This document shows positions 52,855 to 61,887 of a stretch of 64,000 nucleotides of DNA, piece by piece. Source of the DNA: Lysobacterales bacterium (GTDB lineage Bacteria; Pseudomonadota; Gammaproteobacteria; Xanthomonadales; Xanthomonadaceae); the NCBI GenBank assembly GCA_014946745.1, contig JADCRD010000001.1, forward strand, positions 2,664,427 through 2,728,426. Reading direction: 5' to 3'. The stretch's first letter is position 1, and the number at the start of each line of letters is the position of its first letter. The position numbers and the translations under genes are program-made. Below the pieces are notes generated by a model, which worked only from the letters and a program-made list of their open reading frames with translations, made no database searches and had not been told where the DNA came from.

Positions 52855-53814
52855 ATGTCTGAACTGCCCACGCCCGATCCGGCGCCCGCGCCGCGCACCC
52901 TGCCCGCTCCGATCGCCGCCCTTGTCCGCTGGTTCGACAACAGCGTGCAGCCGGCCGATGCCGGCCAAGCCGACCGCATCGATTGGCTGCGCGTCATTCC
53001 ATTCATTGGGCTCCACGTGGCGTGCGTGGGCGTCATCTGGGTGGGCGTCTCGTGGTTCGCGGTCGCGGTCGCGGCCGGCCTGTACGCGCTGCGGATGTTC
53101 GCGATCACCGGCTTCTACCACCGCTATTTCTCGCACAAGGCCTTCAAGACCTCGCGGCCGATGCAGTTCGTGTTCGCCGTGATCGGCGCCATGAGCGTGC
53201 AGCGTGGGCCGCTGTGGTGGGCCGCGCATCACCGCCACCACCATCGTCATTCCGACCAGCCGGTCGACCTGCACTCGCCGGTGCAGCACGGGTTCTTCCG
53301 CTCGCACATGGGCTGGTTCCTCACGCGCGGCGCCTTCGCCACTGACAGCAACGCGATCGGCGACCTCGTCAAGTACCCGGAACTGCGCCTGATCGACCGC
53401 TTCGACGTGCTGATCCCGGTGGCGCTTGCGACCGTTCTGTTCCTGCTTGGGGGCTGGCTTGAGACCGCTGCGCCGGGGCTCGGGACCAGCGGCCCGCAGC
53501 TGCTGATCTGGGGCTTCTTCGTGTCGACCGTGGTGCTGTTCCACGCCACCGTGACCATCAACTCGCTGGCCCATCAGATCGGCAGCCGTCGCTTCGAGAC
53601 CCGCGACAACAGCCGCAACAACTGGTGGCTGGCCCTGCTGACCTTCGGCGAGGGCTGGCACAACAACCACCACCATTTTCCCGGTTCAGCGCGCCAGGGC
53701 TTCCGCTGGTGGGAGCTCGACCTCACCTACTACGGCCTCAAGCTGATGAAGTGGATGGGCCTGGTCTGGGATCTGAAGCCCGTCCCTGCGGGCCTGAAGC
53801 GCGGCAAGGACTGA
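52855..53814 (+). CDS. Membrane fatty acid desaturase (delta-9 acyl type)
   Basis: 319 residues. The three His boxes of acyl-lipid/acyl-CoA desaturases are intact: HRYFSH near 98, HHRHHH near 135, and HNNHH near 280. There are four hydrophobic spans, two on each side of the first boxes. It introduces a double bond in acyl chains at a di-iron centre in the membrane. The ATG start is weakly supported by ribosome signals; a GTG 23 codons earlier is an alternative. First gene of a run of seven same-strand lipid genes with very short gaps. Confidence 0.9.
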   Translation: MSELPTPDPAPAPRTLPAPIAALVRWFDNSVQPADAGQADRIDWLRVIPFIGLHVACVGVIWVGVSWFAVAVAAGLYALRMFAITGFYHRYFSHKAFKTSRPMQFVFAVIGAMSVQRGPLWWAAHHRHHHRHSDQPVDLHSPVQHGFFRSHMGWFLTRGAFATDSNAIGDLVKYPELRLIDRFDVLIPVALATVLFLLGGWLETAAPGLGTSGPQLLIWGFFVSTVVLFHATVTINSLAHQIGSRRFETRDNSRNNWWLALLTFGEGWHNNHHHFPGSARQGFRWWELDLTYYGLKLMKWMGLVWDLKPVPAGLKRGKD

Positions 53815-53815
53815 C

Positions 53816-55063
53816 ATGCGCATCGCAGTGGTGGGATCCGGCATCGCCGGCATGGCGACAGCCTGGCAGCTCGCGCGCGAGCATTCGGTGGTGCTGTTCG
53901 AGGCGGATTCGCGCCTCGGCGGCCACACGCACACGCACACCGTGCAGCGCGAAGGCCGCAGCTTCCAGGTCGACTCGGGCTTCATCGTCCACAACCCCGA
54001 GAACTATCCGCTGCTCACCGCGATGTTCCGCGAGCTCGGGGTCGAAACCCAAGCGACGACGATGAGCTTCTCGGTGCACAGCGAGCGCACGGGGCTCGAA
54101 TACAACGCCGGCACCTTGAACGGGCTGTTCTGCCAGCGTCGCAATCTGCTGCGGCCGCGCTTCTATCGCATGGTGGCCGACATCCTGCGTTTCTACCGCG
54201 AGGCCCCGGCCCTGCTCGAAGGCGATGCACAGGGCCCGGCGCTGGGCGACTACCTGCGCGAGCACCGCTATTCGCCCATGTTCATCGACGAGCACCTGAT
54301 CCCGATGGCCTCGGCCCTGTGGAGTTCGCCATCGGACCGCGTGCTGCAGTTCCCGGCGCGCTACCTCGCCCAGTTCATGGCCAACCACCACATGCTGAGC
54401 GCGGGCGCGCGCCCGACCTGGCGGGTGGTCAAGGGCGGCTCCAGCGCCTACATTCGCGCGCTCGAAAGCCGCTGGCGCGTCGAAGCGCGGCTGGCGTCAG
54501 CGGTGCAGTCGGTGCGCCGGGTCGAGAGCGGCGTCGAGATCACCACGCCGCACTACGCCGAGACCTTCGACCAGGCCGTGCTGGCCTGCCACAGCGACCA
54601 GGCGCTCAAGCTGCTGGAAGCCCCCAGCGAGCGCGAGCGCGAGGTGCTGGGCGCGATCCGCTACCAGCCCAACGAGACCGTGCTGCACACCGATGCGCGC
54701 CTCTTGCCGAAGAACCCGCGCGCCTGGGCGGCCTGGAACGCACACATCCCGGCCGAGCCCAGCGCCGACTGCACGGTCAGCTACTGCATGAACCTGCTGC
54801 AGGGTCTGACATCGCGCGAGCCCTTCGTGGTCACGCTGAACCGCACGGCCGCGATTGACCCGGCCAAGATCATCGCGCGCATGCGCTACGCGCACCCCGA
54901 GTACACCCACGCCAGCGTCGCCGCGCAGGCGCGCCGCAGCGAGATCAACGGCGTCGACCGCATCTGGTACGCCGGCGCCTACTGGGGCTGGGGCTTCCAC
55001 GAGGACGGCATCCGCTCGGCGATCGACGTGGTGCGTGCGCTGGGCGTGCGCTGGCCGCAATGA
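53816..55063 (+). CDS. FAD-dependent amine-oxidase-like oxidoreductase (COG2907 type)
   Basis: 415 residues. N-terminal dinucleotide fold MRIAVVGSGIAGMATAWQLAREHSVVLFEADSRLGGHT with the GxGxxG and GGH signatures, and a C-terminal FAD closing motif IWYAGAYWGWGFHEDGIRSA. Close members occur next to DUF1365 and CFA-type genes in many proteobacteria. Probably desaturates or oxidises membrane acyl chains or intermediates of the same pathway. The start is 1 bp after the desaturase stop, and its end overlaps DUF1365 by 4 nt. Confidence 0.88.
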   Translation: MRIAVVGSGIAGMATAWQLAREHSVVLFEADSRLGGHTHTHTVQREGRSFQVDSGFIVHNPENYPLLTAMFRELGVETQATTMSFSVHSERTGLEYNAGTLNGLFCQRRNLLRPRFYRMVADILRFYREAPALLEGDAQGPALGDYLREHRYSPMFIDEHLIPMASALWSSPSDRVLQFPARYLAQFMANHHMLSAGARPTWRVVKGGSSAYIRALESRWRVEARLASAVQSVRRVESGVEITTPHYAETFDQAVLACHSDQALKLLEAPSEREREVLGAIRYQPNETVLHTDARLLPKNPRAWAAWNAHIPAEPSADCTVSYCMNLLQGLTSREPFVVTLNRTAAIDPAKIIARMRYAHPEYTHASVAAQARRSEINGVDRIWYAGAYWGWGFHEDGIRSAIDVVRALGVRWPQ

Positions 55064-55899
55064 AGCTCCCTGCCGACCGCGCGGCGCTGGCAAGCGCGGT
55101 CTACGTCGGCCAGGTGCAGCACCGGCGGCATGCGCCGCATCCCCACGCCTTCCGCTATCCGCTGTTCATGCTCTACCTCGACCTCGGCGAGCTGGATCGC
55201 GTGTTCGCCGGGCGCTGGCTGTGGTCGGTCGGTCGGCGCAATGTGGCGGCTTTTCATCGCGAGGACTACCTCGGCGATGCGTCGATGCCGCTCGACGAAG
55301 CCGTGCGCCGTCGCTTCGCGGAGGTCACTGGGCACCGGCCGCAGGGGCCGATCCGCCTGCTCACCCATCTGCGCTACTTCGGCTACAGCTTCAACCCGGT
55401 CAGCTTCTACTACTGCTTCCGGGAGGACGGCGAGACGCTGGACGGCATCGTCGCCGAGATCACCAACACGCCCTGGAAGGAGCGGCACAGCTATGTGCTG
55501 CCGATCGACCGGGCGGAAACCACGGCGGACGTCGCTGCACGGGCCGCCGCAGATACAGATGCAGTCGCAGCGCCGCCCACAGGCCCATGGCGCTGGCGCT
55601 TCGACAAGCGCTTCCACGTCTCGCCCTTCATGCCCATGGATCGCGGCTACGACTGGCGCTTCAATGCGCCGGGCGAGCGTCTGCAGGTGCACATGAACAT
55701 CGAACGCGCCGACGGCCGTGACTTTGACGCAACGCTCACGCTGCAAAGGCGCCCACTGTCGCCCGCCGCGCTGGCGGGCTGTCTGCTGCGGCATCCGTGG
55801 ATGACGGCCAAGGTGCTGTTCGCCATCCATTGGCAGGCGCTGCGGCTCTGGCTGAAGCGCAATCCGGTCTATGACCACCCCCGCAAAACACATTCGTGA
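55060..55899 (+). CDS. DUF1365 protein of the CFA-linked lipid operon
   Basis: 279 residues. DUF1365 features: VYVGQVQHRRHAPHPHAFRYPLFMLYLDL at the N-terminus, RLLTHLRYFGYSFNPVSFYYCF in the middle, and HVSPFMPMDRGYDWRF. Members accompany the COG2907 oxidoreductase and CFA-type methyltransferases but have no proven reaction. The 4-nt ATGA overlap with the previous gene shows translational coupling. No signal peptide. Confidence 0.88.
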   Translation: MKLPADRAALASAVYVGQVQHRRHAPHPHAFRYPLFMLYLDLGELDRVFAGRWLWSVGRRNVAAFHREDYLGDASMPLDEAVRRRFAEVTGHRPQGPIRLLTHLRYFGYSFNPVSFYYCFREDGETLDGIVAEITNTPWKERHSYVLPIDRAETTADVAARAAADTDAVAAPPTGPWRWRFDKRFHVSPFMPMDRGYDWRFNAPGERLQVHMNIERADGRDFDATLTLQRRPLSPAALAGCLLRHPWMTAKVLFAIHWQALRLWLKRNPVYDHPRKTHS

Positions 55900-55966
55900 T
55901 GACGCGCAGTCCACGCCGCGGCGTGCAGGCTGTCTCCTACTTCCGCAGCACCCGCCGAGCGCACGC

Positions 55967-57307
55967 ATGAATTCCCGCACCGAAGCCGACACGCTCTACT
56001 CTGGCGAGCCCTTGTCGAGCCAGCTTGAGTCACTGCCGATGGCGGCGCTGAAGGGCCTGGACCGGCGACTGCGCGCCCAGCTGCTGGCTCGATTGGCGGG
56101 CCTGCGCGAGTGCGAGCTGGTGGTGGAAGATGCCGAAGGGCAAGTCAAGCTGGGCACTGCCGTTGAAGGCCGCGAAACCCTGCGCTGCCGCATCCGCATC
56201 TTCGACCCGGCCTTCTACCGCATGGCTGCAGCCCAAGGCTCCGTGGGCGCCGGCGAGTCCTACATGGACGGTCACTGGCAGTGCAGCGACCTGGTCACGC
56301 TGGTGCGCATCCTCGTCATCAACCGCGACCTGCTCGATGCGATGGAAGGCGGCCTCGCCCGCCTTGGCGGCTGGGCGCTGAAGGCCTGGCACAGCCTGCA
56401 GCGCAATACGCGCGCGGGCAGCCGCCGCAACATCGCCGCCCACTACGACCTCGGCAACGAGCTTTTCAAGCTCTTCCTCTGCGACAACCTCATGTACAGC
56501 GCGGCGGTGTTCGACGACCCCGCCGAGCCGCTGGAGGTGGCCTCCACCCGCAAGCTCGACCGCATCTGCCAGAAGCTCGACCTCAAGCCGGGCGAGCGCG
56601 TGGTCGAAATCGGCACCGGCTGGGGCGGCTTCGCGATTCATGCCGCCCGCCACTACGGCGTGCATGTCACCACCACCACGCTGTCCAAGGAGCAGCGCGA
56701 GCTGGCGCTGGCGCGCATCGAAGAGGCCGGCCTGTCGGACCGCATCAGCGTGCTGCTGTCGGACTACCGCGACCTCTCCGGCACCTACGACAAGCTGGTC
56801 TCGATCGAGATGATCGAAGCCATCGGCCACCAGTACCTCGACACCTACTTCGCCAAGGTGCGCAGCCTGCTGAAGGACGACGGCATGGCCCTGATCCAGG
56901 CCATCACCATCGAGGACCACCGCTACGAGGTCGCGCTGAAAGCCGTCGACTTCATCAAGCGCTTCATTTTCCCGGGCAGCTTCATCCCCTCGATCCACGC
57001 CATGCAGGGGGCGATCGCACGCTCCACCGACCTCAAGCTCTACAACCTTGAGGACATCGGCCCGAGCTATGCGCTGACCCTGCGCCACTGGCGACAGCGT
57101 TTCCTGGCCCGCCTGGACGCAGTGCGCGCCCTAGGCTATCCCGAGCGCTTCATCCGCATGTGGGAGTTCTACCTCTGCTACTGCGAGGGCGGCTTCATCG
57201 AGCGCTCGATTGGCGACGTCCAGCTGCTGCTCACCGCGCCGCGCTGCCAGCGCGCCGAATACCTGCCCGACCTGCACGGCGCTCAAGCGCCCCAAGTGCA
57301 CGCATGA
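55967..57307 (+). CDS. Cyclopropane-fatty-acid synthase family SAM methyltransferase
   Basis: 446 residues. CFA-synthase fold: AHYDLGNELFKLFLCDNLMYSAAVF, SAM motif I VVEIGTGWGGFAIHAA, then TTTLSKEQ and LVSIEMIEAIGHQYLDTYF, HAMQGAIARSTDLKLYNLEDIGPSYALTLRHWRQRF at the C-terminal half. It adds a methylene or methyl group to unsaturated acyl chains using SAM. An earlier ATG at 55871 would overlap DUF1365 by 29 nt, but codons between it and 55967 have markedly low GC at third positions, so the later start is preferred. It overlaps the next gene by 4 nt. Confidence 0.9.
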   Translation: MNSRTEADTLYSGEPLSSQLESLPMAALKGLDRRLRAQLLARLAGLRECELVVEDAEGQVKLGTAVEGRETLRCRIRIFDPAFYRMAAAQGSVGAGESYMDGHWQCSDLVTLVRILVINRDLLDAMEGGLARLGGWALKAWHSLQRNTRAGSRRNIAAHYDLGNELFKLFLCDNLMYSAAVFDDPAEPLEVASTRKLDRICQKLDLKPGERVVEIGTGWGGFAIHAARHYGVHVTTTTLSKEQRELALARIEEAGLSDRISVLLSDYRDLSGTYDKLVSIEMIEAIGHQYLDTYFAKVRSLLKDDGMALIQAITIEDHRYEVALKAVDFIKRFIFPGSFIPSIHAMQGAIARSTDLKLYNLEDIGPSYALTLRHWRQRFLARLDAVRALGYPERFIRMWEFYLCYCEGGFIERSIGDVQLLLTAPRCQRAEYLPDLHGAQAPQVHA

Positions 57308-57831
57308 GACTGCTGGCCAACATCGTCTGCTTTCAGCTGGTCTGGATGGTCACCGTCGGCGGCGCAGCGCAGGGCCTGTGGTGGGCTGGCCCCTTGGCTG
57401 TTGCGCTTTTTGCCGCCTGGCAGGTGCCGCTGTCGTCGGCGCCTCGCGCGGATCTCAAGCTGATGGCGATCGCGGCCGCGGCGGGCTTCGCGATCGACAG
57501 CGCCCTGGTGCTCTCCGGCTTGCTCACCTTCAGCACGCCGGTGCCTTGGGACTTTGCCGCGCCGATCTGGATCATCGCCCTGTGGGTGGCGTTCGCCCTC
57601 ACCCTGAACCACTCGATGGAGTCGTTGAAGCAGCGCCCCGTGCTGGCCGTGCTGCTCGGCCTGATCGGCGGACCGCTCGCCTACTGGGTGGCAGCGCACG
57701 TGTGGAAGGCGGTCGATCTCAACGGCAGCGCGCTTCTCGGACTGGCGGTGATAGGCGTCGTCTGGGCGCTGATCACTCCGCTCCTGCTGGCCTTGGCCGA
57801 GCGGCTCAAACGGCAGGCTCAGGTGGCTTGA
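57304..57831 (+). CDS. DUF2878 membrane protein
   Basis: 175 residues with five to six hydrophobic spans (LLANIVCFQLVWMVTVGG, LAVALFAAWQVPLS, LMAIAAAAGFAIDSALVLSG, PIWIIALWVAFALTLNHSM, VLLGLIGGPLAYWVAAHVW, ALLGLAVIGVVWALITPLLLAL). It matches the DUF2878 type found in this operon elsewhere. The start overlaps the CFA gene stop (ATGA), and the next gene begins 1 bp after its end. No activity known. Confidence 0.85.
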   Translation: MRLLANIVCFQLVWMVTVGGAAQGLWWAGPLAVALFAAWQVPLSSAPRADLKLMAIAAAAGFAIDSALVLSGLLTFSTPVPWDFAAPIWIIALWVAFALTLNHSMESLKQRPVLAVLLGLIGGPLAYWVAAHVWKAVDLNGSALLGLAVIGVVWALITPLLLALAERLKRQAQVA

Positions 57832-57832
57832 G

Positions 57833-58627
57833 ATGGCTGCGCTCTCACCTTCGCTGCTGCTGATCCTCACCGCCGGCATCGCCGTACTCGGCATGAGCGC
57901 GGTGTGGCTGCTGCAGATCCGCACCCGCAATGCCGGCTATGTCGATGTTGCCTGGGCCGCCCTGCTCGCCGTGGCCGCCCTCCTCTACGGCAGCTTCGGG
58001 CCGGGCGCGGGCCTGCCGCGACTGCTGATCGCGATGCTCGGGGGCATCTGGGGCGTGCGGCTGGCGCTGCATCTGCTGGCGCGCGTGCTGCACGAGGCCG
58101 AAGACGGCCGCTACGCCGCCCTGCGCGAACACTGGCAAGGCCACCAGGGCAAGTTCTTCGGCTTCTTCATGGCGCAGGCGCTGCTGGTGGTGCTGTTCTC
58201 GCTGCCCTTTCTGGCCGTGGCCACCAACCCCCACACGGGCCTGAGCCTGAGCATGGTGCTGGGTGTGCTGGTGTGGGCCGGCAGCCTCGCTGGCGAGAGC
58301 CTCGCAGACATGCAGCTCGCGAAGTTCCGCAGCTGCCCCGGCAACCGCGGCAAGACCTGTCGCATCGGGCTTTGGAACTGGTCGCGCCACCCGAACTACT
58401 TCTTCGAGTGGCTGCACTGGTTCGGCTACGTGCTGCTGGCCTGGGATTCACCGCTGTGGTGGCTCGCTCTGCTCGGCCCCATCGGCATGCTGGTCTCGCT
58501 GCTGTGGGTGACGGGTATCCCCTTCACCGAGCAGCAGGCTCTGCGCTCGCGCGGCGACGATTACCGCCGCTACCAGCAGGAAGTGAGCATGTTCTTCCCC
58601 TGGCCGCCGCGCCGCGCGCGCGACTGA
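57833..58627 (+). CDS. DUF1295 (steroid 5-alpha-reductase-like) membrane protein
   Basis: 264 residues, about six membrane helices. The C-terminal DUF1295 signature is clear: GLWNWSRHPNYFFEWLHWFGYVLLA, then GIPFTEQQALRSRGDDYRRYQQEVSMFFPWPPR. Relatives are NADPH-dependent reductases of double bonds next to carbonyls (steroid 5-alpha-reductase fold), so reduction of a modified acyl chain is a reasonable guess. Part of the lipid operon. Confidence 0.88.
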   Translation: MAALSPSLLLILTAGIAVLGMSAVWLLQIRTRNAGYVDVAWAALLAVAALLYGSFGPGAGLPRLLIAMLGGIWGVRLALHLLARVLHEAEDGRYAALREHWQGHQGKFFGFFMAQALLVVLFSLPFLAVATNPHTGLSLSMVLGVLVWAGSLAGESLADMQLAKFRSCPGNRGKTCRIGLWNWSRHPNYFFEWLHWFGYVLLAWDSPLWWLALLGPIGMLVSLLWVTGIPFTEQQALRSRGDDYRRYQQEVSMFFPWPPRRARD

Positions 58628-58660
58628 CGCCGCCCTCTTCCCTTTCGAGACGACGCTTCG

Positions 58661-59692
58661 ATGAGCCTGATCGACCTGTGCGAACGCGGGCTGGTGCCCG
58701 ATGCCCTGACCCGCTTCGGCATCCGCCGCCTGTGCGCACAGCGCCTGCGCGAAGAGCACGACGGCGATGCCGTTGCCGCCTGGGCGCGTTTCCGCGACCT
58801 TCTCGAAAGCCTGCGCGCCAGCCCGCTGGCGATCGAAACCGACGCCGCCAACCGCCAGCACTACGAAGTGCCCGCGCGCTTTTTCGAGCTCAGCCTGGGC
58901 AAGCGCCTCAAGTACAGCAGCTGCTACTACCCGACCGGCCGCGAGACGCTGGACCAGGCCGAAGAAGCCATGCTGGCGCTGTACGGCGAGCGCGCCGAAC
59001 TCGCCGACGGCATGCGCATCCTCGAACTCGGCTGCGGCTGGGGTTCGCTCACCCTTTGGATGGCCGAGCGCTTTCCGAACGCGCGCATTCTAGGCGTCTC
59101 CAACTCGGCCAGCCAGCGCGAGCACATCCTCGGCCAGTGCGCCAAGCGCGGCCTGAACAACGTCGAGATCCTGACCCGCGACGTCAACGTGCTGGATCTT
59201 GGCGAGCGCCGCTTCGACCGTGTGGTCTCGGTCGAGATGTTCGAACACGTGCGCAATTACCGCGTGCTGTTCGAGCGCATCAGCGGCTGGCTGGACCCGG
59301 GCGGCAAGCTGTTCTGCCACATCTTCTGCCACCGCGAGCTGATGTACCCCTTCGAGACCGAGGGCGAAGACAACTGGATGGGGCGCTACTTCTTCACCGG
59401 CGGCCTGATGCCAGCGGCCGATACGTTCCTGCACTTCCAGGAGCACCTGCGGCTGGAGGAGCAGTGGCGCCTGTCGGGCACCCACTACGAGCGCACCAGC
59501 AACCACTGGCTGGAGAACCAGGACCGCCACGCCGACGAGATCCTGCGCCTGTTCGAGGACGTCTACGGCAAGGCCGAGGCGAAGGTCTGGGCGCAGCGCT
59601 GGCGCATGTTCTGGATGGCCTGCGCCGAGCTGTTCGGCTACGCCGGCGGCAACGAGTGGCTGGTGGCGCACTACCGGTTCCAGAAGCGCTGA
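58661..59692 (+). CDS. Second CFA-type class I SAM methyltransferase
   Basis: 343 residues, shorter than classical CFA synthases and lacking their N-terminal domain. SAM motif I MRILELGCGWGSLTLWMAERF, QHYEVPARFFELSLGKRLKYSSCYY, VVSVEMFEHVRNYRVLFERI, and the C-terminal MFWMACAELFGYAGGNEWLVAHYRFQKR. It resembles coclaurine N-methyltransferase-like/CFA-like proteins encoded next to CFA genes in bacteria. Likely methylates an acyl or related lipid. Last gene of the operon, 33 bp after DUF1295. Confidence 0.88.
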   Translation: MSLIDLCERGLVPDALTRFGIRRLCAQRLREEHDGDAVAAWARFRDLLESLRASPLAIETDAANRQHYEVPARFFELSLGKRLKYSSCYYPTGRETLDQAEEAMLALYGERAELADGMRILELGCGWGSLTLWMAERFPNARILGVSNSASQREHILGQCAKRGLNNVEILTRDVNVLDLGERRFDRVVSVEMFEHVRNYRVLFERISGWLDPGGKLFCHIFCHRELMYPFETEGEDNWMGRYFFTGGLMPAADTFLHFQEHLRLEEQWRLSGTHYERTSNHWLENQDRHADEILRLFEDVYGKAEAKVWAQRWRMFWMACAELFGYAGGNEWLVAHYRFQKR

Positions 59693-59917
59693 GGCGATCG
59701 GCGGGCTGCGCTCGGCAACGCGAGCCGAGCGGTAAGTCGGTGTCGTGCTCATGACGGGCACTGGCCCACCACGGCATCCGGGGCTCATCGCCCACCCGGA
59801 GCGTCGGGCACGCAGGCGCCCCCACCGGCGTCGCCCCGCGCGTGGGCGTCGAGCCACGGGGTCGACCGGCACGCCTCCGAGTTCCGTCAAGCCCACCGCA
59901 GCCCGTACCCTGTGCGG

Positions 59918-61462
59918 ATGCCTGCCATCGTCCTTGCCACCTTAAACGCCCGCTACGCCCACGCCTCGATGGGCCTGCGCTGCCTGCGCGCCAACCTCGG
60001 CGAGCTGCGCGAACTCTCCGTCATCCGCGAATTCGTGATCGGCCAGAAGACCGAGGAAATCGTCGAGAAGCTGCTGGCCGAGTCGCCGCGCATCCTCGGC
60101 CTCGGCGTCTACATCTGGAACGTCGAAGAGACCACGCGCGTGGTCGCCCAGCTGCGCGTGGTCGCACCGGAAGTGCGGATCGTCCTTGGCGGCCCCGAGA
60201 TCAGCCACGAGACCGATCAGCAGCGCATCTGCGCGCTCGCCGACTACGTCATCACCGGCTGGGGCGATATCAGCTTCGCCGAGCTCGCGCGCGCATTGCT
60301 CGCAGGCACGCCGCCCGCCGCCAAGCTCATCCCCGGCGCGCAGCCGCCGCTGGCCGAGCTGGCGATGCCCTACGCCGAGTACAGCGACGAGGACCTGCAG
60401 CGCCGGCACATCTACGTCGAAGCCTCGCGCGGCTGCCCCTTCAAGTGCGAGTTCTGCCTGTCGGCGCTGGACAAGACCGCCTGGCCGTTTCCGCTGCCCG
60501 CCTTCCTCGCCGCGCTGGAAACCCTGCACGCCCGCGGCGCGCGCCAGTTCAAGTTCGTCGACCGCACCTTCAACCTGAAGGTGGACACCTCACTGGCGAT
60601 CCTGCAGTTCTTCCTCGGCAAGCTCGAAGCCGCACCGGACGACCCGCTGTTCGTCCACTTCGAGCTGATCCCCGACCACCTGCCCGAGCGCCTCAAGGCG
60701 CTCATCGCGCGCTTCCCGCCCGGCAGCCTGCAGTTCGAGATCGGCATCCAGAGCTTCAACCCCGAGGTGCAGGCGCGCGTGTCGCGCAAGCAGAACGACG
60801 AAGCCGCCGAGGCCAACCTGCGCTGGCTGCGCGAGCACAGCCGCGCCCATCTGCACGTCGACCTGATCGCCGGCCTGCCGGGCGAGGACATAGCCAGCTT
60901 CGCCGCCGGTTTCGACAGGCTGGTGCGGCTGGCCCCGCACGAGATCCAGTTCGGAATACTGAAGCGCCTGCGCGGCGCGCCGATCGCACGCCACACCGCC
61001 GGGTTCGACCTGCGCTTCAACCCCGACCCGCCCTACAACATCCTCTCGACCCGCGAGCTCGACTTCGCGACGCTGCAGCGCCTGTCGCGCTTCGCCCGCT
61101 ACTGGGATCTGGTCGCCAACTCCGGCCGCTTCCCGCGCACGCTGGGCCTGCTCCTGGGCGAAACACCCTTCGCCCACTTCCTCGCCTTCAGCGACTGGCT
61201 GTATGCACGCATCGGCCAGACCCATGCGATTGCGCATGAGCGGCTTGTGCTGCTGCTGCGCGAGCATCTGCTGGCGCGCGGCGACACAACAGGCGACGCG
61301 ATCGACCGCCCCCTGATCGACGACTACCGCAACGCCGGCGGCCGCTCCCGCTTCGACTTCGAACCCGCCGACAGCCCGGCACCAGCGCCGCGGCAGCGCG
61401 ACGCGCAGAAGGCGGCGGCCACGCCGAAGCGGCAGGCGCGGCACTTGCGGGCGGAGGCGTGA
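59918..61462 (+). CDS. B12-binding radical SAM protein (DUF4080 C-terminal)
   Basis: 514 residues. N-terminal B12-binding fold (IVLATLNARYAHASMGLRCLRANLG to IVLGGPEISHETDQQ), then a radical SAM core with CxxxCxxC as CPFKCEFC near 168, LKVDTSLAILQFF and FEIGIQSFNPEVQARVSRKQ, and a C-terminal DUF4080-like region. This class includes methyltransferases and ring-forming enzymes; the substrate is unknown. ATG at MPAIVLATLN is used, as a GTG two codons earlier is equally in frame. The end is Ala/Arg/Lys-rich and of low complexity. Same strand as the lipid operon but 225 bp after it. Confidence 0.88.
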   Translation: MPAIVLATLNARYAHASMGLRCLRANLGELRELSVIREFVIGQKTEEIVEKLLAESPRILGLGVYIWNVEETTRVVAQLRVVAPEVRIVLGGPEISHETDQQRICALADYVITGWGDISFAELARALLAGTPPAAKLIPGAQPPLAELAMPYAEYSDEDLQRRHIYVEASRGCPFKCEFCLSALDKTAWPFPLPAFLAALETLHARGARQFKFVDRTFNLKVDTSLAILQFFLGKLEAAPDDPLFVHFELIPDHLPERLKALIARFPPGSLQFEIGIQSFNPEVQARVSRKQNDEAAEANLRWLREHSRAHLHVDLIAGLPGEDIASFAAGFDRLVRLAPHEIQFGILKRLRGAPIARHTAGFDLRFNPDPPYNILSTRELDFATLQRLSRFARYWDLVANSGRFPRTLGLLLGETPFAHFLAFSDWLYARIGQTHAIAHERLVLLLREHLLARGDTTGDAIDRPLIDDYRNAGGRSRFDFEPADSPAPAPRQRDAQKAAATPKRQARHLRAEA

Positions 61463-61887
61463 GGGGGTTCCTTCACCGCCTCCCGGATGTGGCTGCCCGA
61501 TGCCATCGCTTGATCGGCGATCGACGAACGGAGCTCCGTAACCAGGCTCGCCGCTCTTGGACTTCCGAAGTTCTTCAGAAGCTTGAAGGTCGATCTCACA
61601 GCCTGACAGCAGAGCAACCAAAACCTCGCGGCCGATCAGCACGGCTGATCGATCATGCCGAAGCAATTCGTCCGGGCGCCGAAAGTTGGGCCAGTGAGAA
61701 CTGTGAGCTGATTCCAACCTTTTCCGCGGATGCTATCGACCAGCAGCGGTCTTTCGCCCATATTGCGTGAATCGGCGCATACACCGTATCGTTGCGACGC
61801 GATCGAGGGCACTCCCCTCGGGCTGCCGGCTTGGCGGTGGGCGCTTCCTCACGACAATTGCATACGTTACCGTATCGCGACGTTTAC
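61463..61887. other. Lower-GC intergenic region before the FG-GAP gene
   Basis: 425 bases with reduced GC and no supported gene. Two imperfect copies of a GCATAC..CCGTATCG..GCGACG motif (61777-61800, 61860-61882) lie before the next gene and may be regulatory. A 103-codon open frame from 61459 is not called for lack of codon bias. Confidence 0.45.

Noticed and set aside
61459-61770. 103-codon open frame after the radical SAM gene
   Set aside because: Begins inside the end of the previous gene, lacks GC3 bias and shows no recognisable domain.
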